Positions 62,873-64,000 of a stretch of DNA of 64,000 nucleotides are shown one piece after another. The notes under the pieces were generated by a model. The model saw only the letters and a program-made list of their open reading frames with translations. It was not told the DNA's origin and searched no databases. This stretch comes from Alteromonas hispanica. Lineage in GTDB: Bacteria > Pseudomonadota > Gammaproteobacteria > Enterobacterales > Alteromonadaceae. Location of the stretch: the NCBI RefSeq assembly GCF_010500915.1, contig NZ_JAAAWP010000003.1:1-64000 (forward strand), in the 5' to 3' direction. The position numbers and the translations under genes are program-made. Position 1 is the stretch's first letter, and each line of letters opens with the position of its first letter.

Positions 62873-64000
62873 ATGTTTGCATACGTTGCCAGACAGCCGA
62901 TATTTGACGTAGACAGAGAAGTATTTGCCTACGAGTTACTTTTTCGTATAGGCGAAGATAATTGCTTCCCAGATATTCCGCCTGACGAGGCAACGTCAAA
63001 AATACTCACCTCTACTCATCTAAGTCTCGGAATTGAAGAAATAACCGGCGATAAAAAAGCCTTTATTAACTTTCATCGCGATACTCTTATGTTCCGCTTC
63101 CCCACTTCCCTTGACGCCAGCAAAGTCGTTATAGAGGTTGTTGAAACCGTTGATGTTGATGACGCTCTTATCGCAGCGTGCAAGCACATTCGTGGACTGG
63201 GCTATCCTATTGCACTTGATGATTACGATATGGATGGAAAATGGGAGGCTTTCATTCCTTTCACTAGTATTGTAAAGATTGATATCACTGAAATTGCTCA
63301 CGAGGAAATCCCCGCTCTTGTCAAACGATTCAAATCAAACAAAATCAAATTGGTAGCGGAAAAAATTGAAACCTATGAGGAATTTCATACGTTCAAGGAG
63401 ATGGGGTTTGATTATTTTCAAGGCTACTTCCTTGCTCGGCCTGAAATAGTTAGGCATAGAAAAATAGGGCCAAATAAACTCACTATGCTCGAGTTACTGT
63501 CATTGAGTAGCCAAGCAAACCTTAACTTAGCAAAAGTTCAAGCCATTGTTGAGCGCGATCCATCGTTAACTTACTTGCTTCTGCGTTTTATTAACAACCC
63601 AATGGTTAATAAGCGTCATAAAATAAATTCTCTGAAGCACGCACTCAACTTTATGGGCGAAGTAGAGGTTAAAAAGTTTATTTCACTGCTTGCTTTAGCA
63701 AACCTCAGTGACGGACAGCCCTCAGAATTAATGCAAATGGCTTTGGTGAGAGCAAAATTCTGTGAACTGGTTTACCTAGCGGTGAATAAACAAAAAAGTG
63801 CACATTCCGGCTTTTTAGTCGGCTTGCTGTCGCTACTCGACGCAATGATGGAACAACGAATAGAAGATGTTGTGAGCAAAGTCCCTCTCGATGATGATGT
63901 AAAAGACGCCTTATGCGGTCGACACAATGTACTCAGAGAGTGCTTGGTGCTGTCTACCCAGTTTGAGATTGCACGGTGGGCGAGTATAAAACAGTTTTCC
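62873..64000 (+). CDS. EAL-HDOD (YuxH/CdgJ-like) protein, 3' part beyond window
   Basis: An open frame from ATG 62873 to the window end (376 codons), cut at the right edge. N-terminal EAL-like domain about 1-200: FAYVARQPIFDVDREVFAYELLFR, FINFH, EVVETVDVDDALI, LGYPIALDDYD, VKIDI, LVAEKIET, GFDYFQGYFLARP. Then an HDOD domain (about 205-376): LNLAKVQAIVERDPSLTYLLLRFINNP, MGEVEVKKFISLLALANL. Most EAL metal-binding positions survive (ELL instead of EAL, N, E, DD, K, E, Q), so c-di-GMP binding or hydrolysis is possible. CdgJ of Vibrio has this layout and affects motility. Strong homology but start of TTAAGGAT-type ribosome site is modest. Confidence 0.88.
   Translation, partial: MFAYVARQPIFDVDREVFAYELLFRIGEDNCFPDIPPDEATSKILTSTHLSLGIEEITGDKKAFINFHRDTLMFRFPTSLDASKVVIEVVETVDVDDALIAACKHIRGLGYPIALDDYDMDGKWEAFIPFTSIVKIDITEIAHEEIPALVKRFKSNKIKLVAEKIETYEEFHTFKEMGFDYFQGYFLARPEIVRHRKIGPNKLTMLELLSLSSQANLNLAKVQAIVERDPSLTYLLLRFINNPMVNKRHKINSLKHALNFMGEVEVKKFISLLALANLSDGQPSELMQMALVRAKFCELVYLAVNKQKSAHSGFLVGLLSLLDAMMEQRIEDVVSKVPLDDDVKDALCGRHNVLRECLVLSTQFEIARWASIKQFS

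Overview
The window is chromosomal DNA of a marine gammaproteobacterium, most likely an Alteromonas or close relative. This rests on protein resemblance and gene order: ubiD-fre, ubiE-ubiJ-ubiB, rpmE/priA-ftsN-hslV-hslU, metJ/metF, rpoH, prlC and an isolated motX (Na+-driven polar flagellum). I see no rRNA, tRNA, CRISPR array, insertion sequence or prophage. Species assignment is inference, because no database was searched.

Layout. 0-7.8 kb: small lipoprotein plus cytochrome b561, motX, a small TIGR02647-type protein, ubiD, fre, a secreted M28 peptidase and a periplasmic binding protein. 7.8-10.6 kb: a large bacteriophytochrome hybrid kinase. 10.7-14.3 kb: an MFS transporter remnant, then a perfect FNR box followed by a GbsR/MarR regulator and a cyanide-insensitive-type cytochrome bd oxidase. 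14.3-16.1 kb: Lrp-type regulator, secreted protein, cold-shock protein. 16.4-22.3 kb (minus strand): ubiquinone genes ubiE-ubiJ-ubiB behind a Tag-like glycosylase and oligopeptidase A. 22.8-27.3 kb: a four-gene signalling operon (HTH-receiver protein, PhnD-like binding protein, histidine kinase, receiver plus degenerate HD-GYP). 27.5-35.1 kb: glutathione reductase, a truncated cheD remnant, a TolB-propeller/amidohydrolase fusion and an M20 peptidase. 35.1-36.7 kb: a class I HMG-CoA reductase with an extra N-terminal region.

37.2-42.4 kb is the standout: a compact cassette of membrane-fusion protein, peptidase-containing (C39) ABC exporter, stand-alone LuxR-type HTH protein, a 69-residue precursor with a textbook double-glycine leader, and an ATP-grasp ligase. 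This is the gene set expected for an ATP-grasp-modified ribosomal peptide (graspetide/microviridin-like) that is cleaved and exported by its own transporter. A 12-bp perfect hairpin separates precursor from ligase, and a long upstream spacer carries operator-like repeats.

42.5-53.2 kb: hslVU, a four-gene CsgG/LpoB-type envelope operon lying between hslV and ftsN, then ftsN, priA and rpmE. 53.3-64 kb: malic enzyme, metJ and metF with four met boxes between them, a YihY/BrkB membrane protein, a DUF2959 lipoprotein pair, prolyl aminopeptidase overlapping dtd, a GNAT-hotdog fusion, rpoH and the 5' part of an EAL-HDOD protein that runs off the window.
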